Part shown: positions 33,372 to 42,837 of the stretch, one piece after another | Numbering within the stretch: position 1 is the stretch's first letter | Layout: each line of letters starts with the position of its first letter | Notes under the pieces: generated by a model | What the model was told of the DNA's origin: nothing | Database searches by the model: none | What the model saw: the letters and a program-made list of their open reading frames with translations, nothing else | Program-made: the position numbers and the translations under genes | Assembly: GCA_902492005.1 (NCBI GenBank) | Contig: CABUJV010000001.1 | Coordinates: 1-64,000, forward strand | Source: an uncultured Eubacteriales bacterium | Lineage (GTDB): Bacteria; Bacillota; Clostridia; Oscillospirales; Oscillospiraceae | Reading direction: 5' to 3' | Length of the DNA: 64,000 nt

Positions 33372-35767
33372 TGCCGACTCTTCAATACGACGGCTTGATA
33401 ACGATTGTGACGGGTAGCTCGCGGCGTTCGGCAAGCTGGAAAACTAAAGAAATGCTCTGGTCTGAGTTCGTTGATAAGCTCGGCCGTGTGACCCGGACGC
33501 AGGAGACCCAGCAAGAGTACTTCCGTATGCCGAAGGAGGAACGCGATAATGCGAAGGACGTCGGCGGTTTTGTCGGCGGCACCTTAAAGGGCGGCCGCCG
33601 TAAAATCGACGCCGTTCTGCAGCGTCGGCTTATCACCCTCGATATGGACTCTATCACGGCGGGCGAAGACCCTTGGCCTACGGTTGAGCTGATTCTGGGC
33701 TGCGCTGCGGTACTCTACAGCACGCATAGCCATACGGCGAAAGCTCCGAGGCTTCGCCTTGTGCTTCCTCTCTCGAGGCCTGTGTCTCCTGAGGAGTACG
33801 AGGCTATCGCCCGCAGGATTGCAGGCGACATCGGTATTGACATGTGTGACGATACCACCTATGAGCCCCATCGGCTCATGTACTGGGCGAGTGCTTCCTC
33901 TGACGGCGAGTTCCGCTATGAAGTGCAGGACGGTCCATGGCTGGACGCCGACGAGCAGCTCGCGAGGTACGCAGACTGGAAAGACCCGACTCAGTGGCCT
34001 GTCTCAAGCAGGAAGTCCGGCACGATTCGGCGTCTCGCTGATAAGCAGGGAGACCCGACCGCGAAAGACGGTATCGTCGGCGCATTCTGCCGCACTTACT
34101 CTGTAGAGGACGCAATCGAGGCCTTCCTGCCTGACGTCTACATCAAGGGCGAAAATGGCCGCTATACCTACAAAGGCGGTTCGACCTCCGGCGGTCTCGT
34201 TATCTATGAGGACGGTCGCTTTGCGTACAGCCACCATAGCACAGACCCGACTTGCGGCAAGCTCTGCAACGCGTTCGACCTCGTCCGCATTCACATGTTC
34301 GGCAAGGACGACGAAGGGAAACCCGCGAACACCGCGGCGAACAATCTTCCTTCCTATAAGAATATGTGTAAGTGGATTGAGACCAACTGCGAGAGCGTTA
34401 TGAAGGAGCTGCAAAGCAAGCAGCTTGACTACATCGTCCAGCTCTTCGGAGAAGGCGACGAGGCTCCTGATATGAACTGGGTCTCTCAGCTTGAGGTAAA
34501 CCCGAAGACGGGGCACGCAGCGACCACGGTCGAGAATATCCGTATCATCGTGAAGAATGACCCTCGCTTTAAGGGGACCTTCTACTGGGACGAGTTCATG
34601 GAGAGACCTATGGTCTGCGGAGACCTTCCTTGGAGAAAGGCTGACGCAAAGCCTCGCTCGTGGGACGACACCGACGACGCCGGCGTTCACAATGTCCTTG
34701 AGAAGGACTACAAAATCGACTCTATGCCGAAGACCAGAGAAGGCGTCGACCTTGCGCTGGCCGACATCACGAGGCACCCGGTACGCGAGTACCTGCGGAG
34801 CCTTATCTGGGACGGCGAGAAACGCTGCGAGACTCTCTTCATCGATTACCTCGGCGCAGAGGACTCCCGGTATACGAGAACGGTAACCCGTAAGGCGCTT
34901 ATCGGCGCAGCTGCGAGAATCTTATCTCCCGGCTGCAAGCACGACCACATGCTTGTCCTTATCGGTCCTCAGGGTTGTCGCAAGAGCACGACCTTGAAGA
35001 AGCTCGGTAAGGAGTGGTTTTCAGACTCGCTCTATACCATGTCCGGTAAGGATGCTTACGAGCAGCTTCAAGGCTTTTGGATAATCGAGCTCTCTGAAAT
35101 GGCTGCGACCCGTAAGGCTGAGGTCGAGCAGATTAAGCAGTTTGTTTCCAAACAGGAGGACAACTACCGCGCGGCATACGCTCGCCGCACGCAGTGCCAT
35201 CCGAGACAATGCGCCTTCTTCGGCACCACGAACGACGAGGAGTTCCTGAGAGACCCTACCGGTGCCCGCCGTTTCTGGCCGGTCGTCGTTACCGATGCGG
35301 GCAAGACTCTCGGGGATAAGCTGACCGCTTCTATCGTGGACCAGATATGGGCCGAGGCCGTGACCTACTATGAGGCCGGCGAGACTTGGTATCTTGACGG
35401 CGCGGTCGAAGAAATGGCTCGCAAGGTGCAGGCCGACCACACCGAGGCGAACGGCAAGCTCGGTCTTATCGAGAACTTCCTTGAAGTCCTGCTGCCCGAG
35501 GGCTGGGACGATTGGGACCTCGAAAAGCGGCTCATGTTCTGGAGCGGCGGCTTCGGCGAGGAGCGTAACGGTACCGTACCGAGAACGAAGGTCTGCGCGC
35601 TTGAGGTCTGGCAGGAGCTTTTCAAGGGCGACCCGAAGAGCTATTCGCAGACGCAGGCCCGTGAGATTATCGGGCTCCTGCGCATGATTCCCGGCTGGCG
35701 GTTGTCCACCTCCGTCAACTGCGGAGCAATTTACGGCAGGCAGAGGGGCTTCGTGAAAGAGGTCTGA
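33371..35767 (+). CDS. VapE-type primase-helicase
   Basis: 798 aa. The N-terminal part resembles an archaeo-eukaryotic primase fold (RRLITLDMDSITAGEDPWP with paired Asp; STHSHTAKAPRLRLVLPL). The C-terminal virulence-associated-E ATPase has Walker A GPQGCRKST (about residue 531), where the usual Gly before Lys is Arg. Walker B-like FWIIELSEMAATRK follows, then the FFGTTNDEEFLRDPTGARRF box. It likely primes and unwinds at the phage origin. The repeat-rich AT region directly downstream may be that origin (inference). Confidence 0.88.
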   Translation: MPTLQYDGLITIVTGSSRRSASWKTKEMLWSEFVDKLGRVTRTQETQQEYFRMPKEERDNAKDVGGFVGGTLKGGRRKIDAVLQRRLITLDMDSITAGEDPWPTVELILGCAAVLYSTHSHTAKAPRLRLVLPLSRPVSPEEYEAIARRIAGDIGIDMCDDTTYEPHRLMYWASASSDGEFRYEVQDGPWLDADEQLARYADWKDPTQWPVSSRKSGTIRRLADKQGDPTAKDGIVGAFCRTYSVEDAIEAFLPDVYIKGENGRYTYKGGSTSGGLVIYEDGRFAYSHHSTDPTCGKLCNAFDLVRIHMFGKDDEGKPANTAANNLPSYKNMCKWIETNCESVMKELQSKQLDYIVQLFGEGDEAPDMNWVSQLEVNPKTGHAATTVENIRIIVKNDPRFKGTFYWDEFMERPMVCGDLPWRKADAKPRSWDDTDDAGVHNVLEKDYKIDSMPKTREGVDLALADITRHPVREYLRSLIWDGEKRCETLFIDYLGAEDSRYTRTVTRKALIGAAARILSPGCKHDHMLVLIGPQGCRKSTTLKKLGKEWFSDSLYTMSGKDAYEQLQGFWIIELSEMAATRKAEVEQIKQFVSKQEDNYRAAYARRTQCHPRQCAFFGTTNDEEFLRDPTGARRFWPVVVTDAGKTLGDKLTASIVDQIWAEAVTYYEAGETWYLDGAVEEMARKVQADHTEANGKLGLIENFLEVLLPEGWDDWDLEKRLMFWSGGFGEERNGTVPRTKVCALEVWQELFKGDPKSYSQTQAREIIGLLRMIPGWRLSTSVNCGAIYGRQRGFVKEV

Positions 35768-36065
35768 GGTAGCAAAGGTAGCACTTGGAGGGTCAACTTT
35801 TTTCGTTAGAGGGTAGGTCGTACAAGCGCGCTTGCAACAAAGGTAGCACTTTGAGAACTACTTGCAACAAAGTGCTACCTACTCTGCTACCTCGAAAAAG
35901 TCTTATATATCAATGCTTTTGGCTACTTGGTAGTACTGGTAGTCGAAAAATCTTAAAAACATTTTTTGAAAAAGTAAAGGGACACTCGACACAATTCCGT
36001 CGCCCCCTCGCATTACATGTATATATAGGGAATCTTTGTTACACGCGCTACTCGACTACCTGAAG
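35768..36065. repeat. Repeat-rich AT-biased intergenic region, candidate phage origin
   Basis: No convincing gene: a 92-codon frame here (35785-36063) looks random. The box GGTAGCA or its complement TGCTACC recurs near 35769, 35778, 35842, 35873 and 35885. AGGTAGCACTTTG (35841-35853) and its exact complement (35868-35880) form a 13-bp dyad. CTTGCAACAAAG occurs twice. A long A/T-rich stretch (35890-35990) follows. Iterated boxes next to an AT-rich tract, directly after the primase-helicase gene, resemble a replication origin. Confidence 0.5.
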
Positions 36066-36075
36066 GAGGGATTTT

Positions 36076-36360
36076 ATGTATGAAAGCACTTTTGAGCGAA
36101 AGCTCTGCGAGTATATCAAGTCCCTCGGCGGTAAAGCGTATAAGTGGGTGTCCCCGGGAGCTCCGGGGGTGCCTGACCGAATTGCGATATTGCCGGGGGG
36201 ACGAATAATTTTTATAGAGGTCAAGCGGCCGGGGCTGAGGGACGGTTTGAGTATCAGGCAGAAAAAGGTCATCTCGACATTAGAGGGGCTCGGCTGTACC
36301 GTTTGGCGTATCTCCGATATGGAGGATTTGAAAGCGAGGCTAAAAGCCGATGGAATATAA
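36076..36360 (+). CDS. VRR-NUC domain nuclease
   Basis: 94 aa, a minimal VRR-NUC (PD-(D/E)XK) protein: FERKLCEYIKSLGGKAYKWV, GAPGVPDRIAILPGGRIIFI and EVKRPG supply the catalytic D...ExK. Such stand-alone proteins are structure-specific endonucleases (Holliday-junction or flap). Strong GAAGGAGG site. The helicase gene starts inside its 3' end, so the two probably act together. Confidence 0.9.
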   Translation: MYESTFERKLCEYIKSLGGKAYKWVSPGAPGVPDRIAILPGGRIIFIEVKRPGLRDGLSIRQKKVISTLEGLGCTVWRISDMEDLKARLKADGI

Positions 36361-37711
36361 ACCTTACTATTATCAGGACTTCGCGGAGAAGTTCATTCTC
36401 GACAACCCCGAGGCGGGGCTCCTACTGGATATGGGTATGGGAAAAACGGTAACGAGCCTGAGCGCGGCGGACAAGCTCTTGAACGACTACTTTGCCGTGA
36501 GCAAGGTCCTTGTTATCGCCCCGCTGAAACCGGCAAAGGAAACGTGGCCGCCTGAGGTCAAGAAGTGGGACCACCTGAAACACCTGAAACTCTCGCTGAT
36601 TCTCGGGTCGAAGGCCGAGCGTATCGCAGCTTGCGAGCGGGAGGCGGATATTTATATCGTCAACCGCGAGAATGTCGTCTGGCTTGTGGACTACTTCAAA
36701 AGCAAGTGGCCTTTCGATATGGTTATCATCGACGAGCTCTCGAGCTTTAAGTCCAGTAAGGCGCAGCGCTTCCGGGCTTTGAAAAAGGTGCGGAAGTACA
36801 TCAAGCGGATTGTCGGTCTTACCGGCACGCCGTCGCCGAACGGACTGCTTGACCTCTGGCCGGAGATGTATTTGCTTGACGAGGGTAAGGCTCTCGGCAA
36901 AACCCTGACGGGGTACCGCGATACTTACTTCGTCCCGGATAAGCGGAACGCCACGACCATTTTCTCATGGAAACCGAAAGACGGCGCGGAGGACCTTATT
37001 TATGAGAAAATCGGTAAGCTCTGTATCAGTATGAACGCGGCGGACTACTTACAGCTACCGGACCGGCTTTTTCTCCGTCGTGAGTTTGAGCTTACCCCGG
37101 AGGCGATGGAGCTTTATAAGACTCTTGAGCGGGACACTCTTCTTCCGTTCGCCGACGGCGACATCGACGCGCCGACCGCTGCGGTCTTGACGAATAAGCT
37201 CTTGCAGGCTGCGGGAGGTGCGGCTTACGACGAGAACGGCAATGTCAAGGTCCTGCATGACTGCAAGCTCGAGGCATTAGACCAGCTTATCGAAGAAGCA
37301 AACGGTCAACCCGTTCTGGTGTTCTACGCCTTTCGGCATGAGCGCGACAGAATTATGGAGCGGTACCCGGAAGCGGTAGACATTAAAGACGACGGTGCGG
37401 TCGTTCGCTGGAACGAGGGCAAGATTCCGATTATGCTTGCTCACCCTGCGAGCGCGGGTCATGGTCTGAACCTACAAGCGGGAGGCCATATCGCGATATG
37501 GTACGGCCTTCCTACCAGTCTTGAGCTTTACCAGCAGGCGAATAAGCGCTTGCACCGTCCGGGGCAAAAGAAAACGGTCCTGATTCACCATATCCTGATG
37601 AAGGACACCTATGACTACCGCGTCTTAGACGACATACTCGCGCCGAAGGAGGTAAGGCAGAACGCTTGCCTCGAGGCTTTGAAAGCCAGAATCAAGGAGG
37701 TATCAAAATGA
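36350..37711 (+). CDS. SNF2-like DEAD/DEAH helicase
   Basis: 453 aa. Motif I LDMGMGKTVTS, Walker B/DEXH variant IIDELSSFKSSKAQR, motif III GLTGTPSPNG, and in the second RecA domain LAHPASAGHGLNLQ and the motif VI-like QQANKRLHRPGQKK. It is an SF2 translocase acting on DNA. It overlaps VRR-NUC by 11 bases and the DUF1492 gene by 4. This trio is a common phage module for recombination or replication restart. Confidence 0.92.
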   Translation: MEYKPYYYQDFAEKFILDNPEAGLLLDMGMGKTVTSLSAADKLLNDYFAVSKVLVIAPLKPAKETWPPEVKKWDHLKHLKLSLILGSKAERIAACEREADIYIVNRENVVWLVDYFKSKWPFDMVIIDELSSFKSSKAQRFRALKKVRKYIKRIVGLTGTPSPNGLLDLWPEMYLLDEGKALGKTLTGYRDTYFVPDKRNATTIFSWKPKDGAEDLIYEKIGKLCISMNAADYLQLPDRLFLRREFELTPEAMELYKTLERDTLLPFADGDIDAPTAAVLTNKLLQAAGGAAYDENGNVKVLHDCKLEALDQLIEEANGQPVLVFYAFRHERDRIMERYPEAVDIKDDGAVVRWNEGKIPIMLAHPASAGHGLNLQAGGHIAIWYGLPTSLELYQQANKRLHRPGQKKTVLIHHILMKDTYDYRVLDDILAPKEVRQNACLEALKARIKEVSK

Positions 37712-38151
37712 CAATACAGGAAGCGAAGGACTTCCTCAACAGAGGATATAGGTCCAGAGAAAGAATAAAGGTTAAGGAGGAACGTATCGACGAGTGGATT
37801 CGCAGAGCTGAGTCTATCACGGCCGAGATTAAGCCGGTCGCCTCGTTCTCTTCTACCCCGTCGAAGAAGGTCGAGGACGCAGCTTGCGCTATCGTCGACT
37901 TGCAGTCGGAAATCAAAGCGGAAATCTACGAGCTTGCAGCCATCGAGCTGGAAATCGGGAGAGCCATCAATCAGGCAGTTACCGACCCGACCCTTAATGC
38001 TCTGTTAGAGATGCGGTATCTTAAGTACCTCAAATGGGAGGAAATTGCGGTACGGCTTGACATCACTTTCCGCTGGACGATGACTCTCCATAAAAAAGCT
38101 CTCACAATTTTTACCGAAAGCGCTTTAATTCACGCCGAACATGCGATATAA
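37708..38151 (+). CDS. DUF1492/ArpU-like late transcription regulator
   Basis: 147 aa from the ATG at 37708 (ribosome binding site AAGGAGGTATC). N-terminal helices (QEAKDFLNRGYRSRERIKVK) precede a C-terminal sigma-70 region-4-like HTH (LLEMRYLKYLKWEEIAVRLD, ITFRWTMTLHKKAL). Proteins of this kind, last in the early operon and just before terminase, switch on late genes. A terminator follows within 10 bp, and the late genes begin after it. Confidence 0.85.
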   Translation: MTIQEAKDFLNRGYRSRERIKVKEERIDEWIRRAESITAEIKPVASFSSTPSKKVEDAACAIVDLQSEIKAEIYELAAIELEIGRAINQAVTDPTLNALLEMRYLKYLKWEEIAVRLDITFRWTMTLHKKALTIFTESALIHAEHAI

Positions 38152-38160
38152 TATATGATG

Positions 38161-38189
38161 AAAAAGTCGGATGAAGAGTCCGGCTTTTT
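38161..38189 (+). terminator. Terminator between early and late regions
   Basis: AAAAAGTCGGA (38161-38171) pairs with TCCGGCTTTTT (38179-38189), with one G-U pair. The T-run is part of the stem, so it can work in either direction. TATAAT at 38147-38152 precedes it. The following 115 bases up to terS contain no gene. Confidence 0.75.
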
Positions 38190-38304
38190 CTGCGTTATCG
38201 GGACTTCCGGTATCGCGGGCGGAGCACTGCGCGGGCCTCCGGTGCAGTGCTCCGTCTATTATTATGAATGGAGGTTAGCAACAACTAACGAGGGAGGGAC
38301 GAAC

Positions 38305-38790
38305 GTGGCTAAGCTGACCGATAAGCAACGGAAAAAGATTATAGCTGAATCGGTGAACGGCTCGAGCATTCGGGCATTGGCCGCGAAATACGGCGTCTCT
38401 ACGACTACGATTCAGCGCACGTTAAAAAGTGACAACGACCTAAAACAAAAGGTCGCGCAAAAAAAGGCTGAGAATACGGCAAGCATTCTGGCCTTTATGG
38501 ATTCTAAGAAAAATGACGTTTGCGGACTGATTGACAAGCTGCTTGCAGCTATGGGAGACGAAGACAAGCTCGCTGCCGCGACGGTCAATCAGCTTGCTAC
38601 CGCTATGGGTATCGTCATTGACAAATATACAGCTAACGAGGCAATTAAGTCGTCCGACGCGAAGGAGACCAACTTCTTTGAGGCGATTCGTGCTGCTGGA
38701 AAGGAGGTTGACCTGAGTGCAATACCAGAGCTTCAGTCCTCGGCAGAATGCGACCCTCTTCTGGTGGACGAAACCGGAACATCAGAATAG
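38305..38790 (+). CDS. Terminase small subunit
   Basis: 161 aa from the GTG at 38305, which has GAGGGAGGG upstream. An earlier in-frame start would run through the terminator stem and is unlikely. N-terminal HTH for packaging-site binding (LTDKQRKKIIAESVNGSSIR, ALAAKYGVSTTTIQRTLKSD) and a helical oligomerisation part. The large-subunit gene starts inside its 3' end. Confidence 0.85.
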   Translation: MAKLTDKQRKKIIAESVNGSSIRALAAKYGVSTTTIQRTLKSDNDLKQKVAQKKAENTASILAFMDSKKNDVCGLIDKLLAAMGDEDKLAAATVNQLATAMGIVIDKYTANEAIKSSDAKETNFFEAIRAAGKEVDLSAIPELQSSAECDPLLVDETGTSE

Positions 38791-39940
38791 AGACGGCCTT
38801 ATCTGCGATGGGTCAATCCGTTCCGGCAAGACGGTCTCAATGGCTATTGGCTTTATCATGTGGAGCATGGCGAGCTTCGATAAACAGAACTTCGCTATCT
38901 GCGGCCGCACGATTGAAGCGCTTCGGCGTAACGTTATCGTACATATTCCCACATGGCTTGAGGGTATGTTCGAGGTTACTGAGCGCCGCAGCGAGAATAA
39001 AATGGTCGTCACTATCGGCAATCGCTCTAATACCTACTACCTCTTCGGAGGCCGGGACGAATCCAGCTACACCCTTATTCAGGGCATTACTCTGGCGGGA
39101 GTCCTCTTCGATGAGGTCGCCCTTATGCCTCGCTCCTTCGTAGAGCAGGCTATGGCGCGCTGCTCGGTCTCCGGGTCGAAGTTCTGGTTTAACTGCAACC
39201 CCGAGTCGCCGGGCCACTGGTTTTATAAAGAGTGGATTCGTAAGGCGGCGGAGCGCAATATGCTCTACCTGCATTTTACGATGGACGACAACCTCAGCCT
39301 TGACGAGAAAATCAAAGCCCGATACGAGGGTATGTACTCCGGTGTGTTCTACGACCGGTATATCCGCGGTCTCTGGACCGTCGCAGAAGGCTTGATATAT
39401 ACAATGTTTAATAAGGACTATCATGTAGTCCCTTCTGTGCCTCGCGATTATGAGGAATACCTTATCTCTTGCGACTATGGCACCTTAAACCCGACTTCGG
39501 CCGGGCTCTGGGGCCTCTGCGAGGGAAAATGGTACCGCGTCCGAGAATACTACTACGACGGACGCAAGGAACGGTATCAGCGAACGGACGAAGAGCACTA
39601 CGCGGCTATTGAAGAGCTTGCGGGAGACCTCTCGATTCGGAAAATCATCGTTGACCCTTCTGCCGCCTCGTTTATTGAGGTCATACGCCGGCACGACCGC
39701 TTCATGGTCGAGCAGGCAAGCAACCGAGTCCTTGACGGTATTCGCGATGTTGCTACCCGGCTGAACGCCGGCGACATTTTCTTTTGCGACTGCTGCACGG
39801 ACTGTATAAGAGAGTTTGGTTTATATCGGTGGGACGAAAAAGCCGCCGAAGACCGGCCGCTAAAAACCGACGACCACGCTATGGACGATACGAGATATTT
39901 CGTCCGCGCCGCGTTCCAGCCGTCGAGATTCAGTTTTTAA
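38717..39940 (+). CDS. Terminase large subunit (PBSX/SPP1-like)
   Basis: 407 aa from the GTG at 38717, with AAGGAGG about 9 bases upstream; a 74-base overlap with terS. ATPase: Walker A GSIRSGKT (about 31-38), Walker B GVLFDEVALMP, coupling motif FWFNCNPESPGHW. Nuclease: ISCDYGTLNPT, IIVDPSAASF and DDHAMDDTRYF supply the RNase-H-fold acidic residues. It packages DNA into the prohead through the portal. Confidence 0.95.
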   Translation: MQYQSFSPRQNATLFWWTKPEHQNRDGLICDGSIRSGKTVSMAIGFIMWSMASFDKQNFAICGRTIEALRRNVIVHIPTWLEGMFEVTERRSENKMVVTIGNRSNTYYLFGGRDESSYTLIQGITLAGVLFDEVALMPRSFVEQAMARCSVSGSKFWFNCNPESPGHWFYKEWIRKAAERNMLYLHFTMDDNLSLDEKIKARYEGMYSGVFYDRYIRGLWTVAEGLIYTMFNKDYHVVPSVPRDYEEYLISCDYGTLNPTSAGLWGLCEGKWYRVREYYYDGRKERYQRTDEEHYAAIEELAGDLSIRKIIVDPSAASFIEVIRRHDRFMVEQASNRVLDGIRDVATRLNAGDIFFCDCCTDCIREFGLYRWDEKAAEDRPLKTDDHAMDDTRYFVRAAFQPSRFSF

Positions 39941-39953
39941 GGAGGTGCGATAA

Positions 39954-41444
39954 ATGCCCTTATTCAAGAAGCCTATCGAGCAGGAGTTTTTCAGTTTGCG
40001 CCTCCGCGCCGGCAGGCCTATGACCGAGCTTGAGTTCTACGCGAGAGAGCTTACCGACTGGGAGACCTCTCCCGAGCGGCGCGAGATGATTGACGGCGAC
40101 CGGTACTATACCGGAGACCATGACATTCTCAAACGCCAGCGCACGGCTATCGGCCCTGACGGTAAGCTGATTGTGATTGAGAATCTCCCGAACAACCGCA
40201 TTGTGGATAACCAGTATGCGAAACACGTTGACCAGAAGGCAAACTACCTTCTCGGTCAGCCTATTTCCTTCTCCTGCGAGAATGACGATTACGCGGCCGA
40301 GGTCAAGAAGGTACTCGGCATGCGGTTTATGCGTACTCTCAAGAGCGCGGGAGTCGAGTGCCTTAACGCGGGTATCTCGTGGCTTTATCCCTACTACAAT
40401 AAAAACGGCGAGCTCACTTTCCGGGTATTTCCCGGCTATGAGATTATGCCGTTCTGGGCGGACGCGGCTCACACCGAGCTTGACTCCGCTCTTCGCCTTT
40501 ACCCGGTCGAGGTCTACTACGGTACCGAGAAGAAAATCGTCAAGAAGGTTGACCTCTTCACGCTGGAAGGCGTTACGACCTACATCTTCGAGAACGGCGT
40601 ACTCACGCCGGACACTGAGAAGCAGGCCTATGTTAAGGTGAAGGACAGCAAGGGTAACGAGCAGCCCCTGAACTGGGAACGCTTCCCCCTTATCCCTATC
40701 AAGTACAACCCGAAGGAAGTCCCTCTCATTCGTCGGGGCCGCTCCTTGCAGGACGCTATTAACCTCCTGCAATCCGACTTCGTGAACAACATGGAGGAAG
40801 ACGTCCGTAATACTGTCCTTGTCCTCAAGAACTACGATGGACAGGACCTCGGGGAGTTCCGGCGTAACCTGACGACCTACGGCGCTATCAAGGTCCGCAC
40901 GGTCGAGGGTACTGACGGCGGCGTGGACAGTCTTGAAATCTCGGTAAACTCTGAGAACTATAAGACCGTCCTCGAGCTTCTGAAAAAGGCGCTCATTGAA
41001 AACCTCCGCAGCTACGACGCGAAGGATGACCGCCTCTCTGGTACGCCTAACCAGATGAACATTCAAAGCATGTACTGCGACATCGACCTCGACGCGAACG
41101 CGATGGAGACCGAGCTGCAAGCGGCTTTTGAGGAGATTCTCTGGTTTGTGAACACCTACCTCGCCAACACCGGCAAGGGCTCGTATGAGAGCGAAGATAT
41201 TACGGTTATCTTCAACCGCGATATTCTTATCAACGAGTCCGAGGCTATTGATAACTGCTCTAAGTCCGTCGGCATTATCTCCGACGAGACTATCGTCGCT
41301 ATGCACCCGTGGGTCGACGACCCTGCTGCCGAGCTTGAACGGCTCGAAAAGCAGAAAGAGGAAACCGACCCCTACCGCGCGGCTTTTGAGCAGGCGCAGG
41401 CTTTGCGTAACCCCGAAGGCGGTGACCCGGTAAATGAGGAATGA
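39954..41444 (+). CDS. Portal protein (SPP1 gp6-like)
   Basis: 496 aa, with GGAGGTGCG before the ATG. Conserved portal segments: YYTGDHDILKRQRTAIG, NRIVDNQYAKHVDQKANYLL, SAGVECLNAGISWLYPYYN, FPLIPIKYNPKEVPLIRRGR and NQMNIQSMYCDIDLDANAME. It forms the dodecameric DNA channel at one capsid vertex. The last 11 bases overlap the minor head gene. Confidence 0.94.
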   Translation: MPLFKKPIEQEFFSLRLRAGRPMTELEFYARELTDWETSPERREMIDGDRYYTGDHDILKRQRTAIGPDGKLIVIENLPNNRIVDNQYAKHVDQKANYLLGQPISFSCENDDYAAEVKKVLGMRFMRTLKSAGVECLNAGISWLYPYYNKNGELTFRVFPGYEIMPFWADAAHTELDSALRLYPVEVYYGTEKKIVKKVDLFTLEGVTTYIFENGVLTPDTEKQAYVKVKDSKGNEQPLNWERFPLIPIKYNPKEVPLIRRGRSLQDAINLLQSDFVNNMEEDVRNTVLVLKNYDGQDLGEFRRNLTTYGAIKVRTVEGTDGGVDSLEISVNSENYKTVLELLKKALIENLRSYDAKDDRLSGTPNQMNIQSMYCDIDLDANAMETELQAAFEEILWFVNTYLANTGKGSYESEDITVIFNRDILINESEAIDNCSKSVGIISDETIVAMHPWVDDPAAELERLEKQKEETDPYRAAFEQAQALRNPEGGDPVNEE

Positions 41445-42837
41445 TAAGTACTGGGCCAACCGAATGCGGATTCTTGAGGAGTCCTTGCTCGACAAGGGAT
41501 ACGACTACGTTAAAAACCTCGAGCGGCAATATGCAACCGCTATTCAGGATATAGAATCGCAAATCGCGAGATGGTATCAACGGTTTGCGGCCGAAAACGG
41601 CATAACGCTCGCCGAGGCGAATAAGCTGCTTACCACGCAGGAGCTTGACGAGTTCCGGTGGACCGTCGAAGAGTATATAAAACACGGTCAAGAGAACGCA
41701 GTCTCTCAGGCGTGGCTCAAGCAGCTTAAGAATGCTTCTGCCCGCGTCCACGTGTCAAGGCTTGACAGCTTGAAGCTCCAACTACAGGAGCAGGCCGAGG
41801 CCTTACACGGGGCGCAGATAGAGGCCCTTAATTCGTCCCTGAGCGAGGTTTACCAGCGAGGCTATTATCATACCGCCTTTGAGCTCCAAAAGGGCATGGG
41901 AGTCGGCTGGACGCTCCACGGGCTGACCGATGAAGCTATCAGCAAAGTACTTTCGCGGCCGTGGACCTTAGACAGCCAGACCTTCAGCGATAGAATCTGG
42001 GCGAACAAGCAGGCGCTCGTCAACAGCGTCAACACGCAGCTTACCCAGATGATAATGCGAGGCGCGGCGCCGGATAAAGCCATCAAGGCTATCTCCGACC
42101 GTTTTCAGGTCTCTAAGTCGCAAGCCGGGCGTCTGGTTATGACCGAGAGCGCCGCCTTCGCGAACGAGGCCCGCAAGGACTGCTTCAAAGACCTCGGCGT
42201 CGAGAAGTATGTTATTGTGGAAACCCTTGACAACGAGACTTGCGGCCTTTGCGCGCAGCTCGACGGCAAGGTCTATCCTATGAGTGAGTATCAAGTCGGC
42301 GTTACCGCGCCGCCTTTTCATCCGTGGTGCCGTGGCACGACAGCCCCCTACTACGGGGATATGCAAGGTCTCGGAGACCGCTTCGCGAGAGACGGCGAAG
42401 GTAAAGGCTATAATGTCCCCCGCGATATGAAGTTTACAGACTGGAAAGAAAAATACGTTGTACAACCGGAAAAAACACGGTATAATATATTTAAGAATGC
42501 CGTTTTAGAAGAGCTTAAAGGTTATTCGACCTCAATGCACTCAGGCAACCAGTCTAAGCATATTCGCGGCGGGCAGAACTTCGACCCCACTCGAGGCGAG
42601 CTTACTGTTGACCCGCAAATGCTCTATGACCGGTATTCCGGTAAAGGCCAGTTCCTTAAAACGAACGCCGGCGACTGGAATCACAAAGAGCGATTTACCC
42701 ATACTGAGACTATCGGTATTTATAGAAGCAAGTACACCGGTAAGGAAGTTCCTACAAATACCGGTATTATTCATTATTCTAAGCGTAAGGGCTGGCACAT
42801 TGTTCCGGCAAGACCGCAGAAAGGAGCAGCAAAATGA
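41434..42837 (+). CDS. SPP1 gp7-like minor head protein fused to a toxin-50-type nuclease domain
   Basis: 467 aa. Residues about 1-330 are the phage head-morphogenesis (SPP1 gp7/Mu F) domain, with VMTESAAFANEARKD and ETLDNETCGLCAQLDGKVYP and PFHPWCRGTTAPYYGD. After an AT-rich junction, residues about 365-467 look like the bacterial polymorphic toxin type 50 domain: NQSKHIRGGQNFDPTRGEL, THTETIGIYRSKYTGKEVPT, and the conserved end GIIHYSKRKGWHIVPARP. Toxin-50 is placed in the BECR-like ribonuclease group. The fusion would carry the domain in the virion for injection. A consensus promoter lies at the junction. Confidence 0.85.
   Translation: MRNDKYWANRMRILEESLLDKGYDYVKNLERQYATAIQDIESQIARWYQRFAAENGITLAEANKLLTTQELDEFRWTVEEYIKHGQENAVSQAWLKQLKNASARVHVSRLDSLKLQLQEQAEALHGAQIEALNSSLSEVYQRGYYHTAFELQKGMGVGWTLHGLTDEAISKVLSRPWTLDSQTFSDRIWANKQALVNSVNTQLTQMIMRGAAPDKAIKAISDRFQVSKSQAGRLVMTESAAFANEARKDCFKDLGVEKYVIVETLDNETCGLCAQLDGKVYPMSEYQVGVTAPPFHPWCRGTTAPYYGDMQGLGDRFARDGEGKGYNVPRDMKFTDWKEKYVVQPEKTRYNIFKNAVLEELKGYSTSMHSGNQSKHIRGGQNFDPTRGELTVDPQMLYDRYSGKGQFLKTNAGDWNHKERFTHTETIGIYRSKYTGKEVPTNTGIIHYSKRKGWHIVPARPQKGAAK
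42458..42486 (+). promoter_or_regulatory. Promoter-like sequence inside the head-toxin gene
   Basis: TTGTAC at 42458-42463, exact 17-bp spacer, TATAAT at 42481-42486, located between the gp7 domain and the toxin-50 domain. An in-frame ATG at 42537 could start a toxin-only protein, though no strong ribosome binding site precedes it. Confidence 0.5.

Noticed and set aside
35785..36063. 92-codon frame between VapE and VRR-NUC genes
   Set aside because: No ribosome binding site. It overlaps the repeat boxes and the AT-rich tract, and the translation is Arg/Lys/Thr-rich without pattern.
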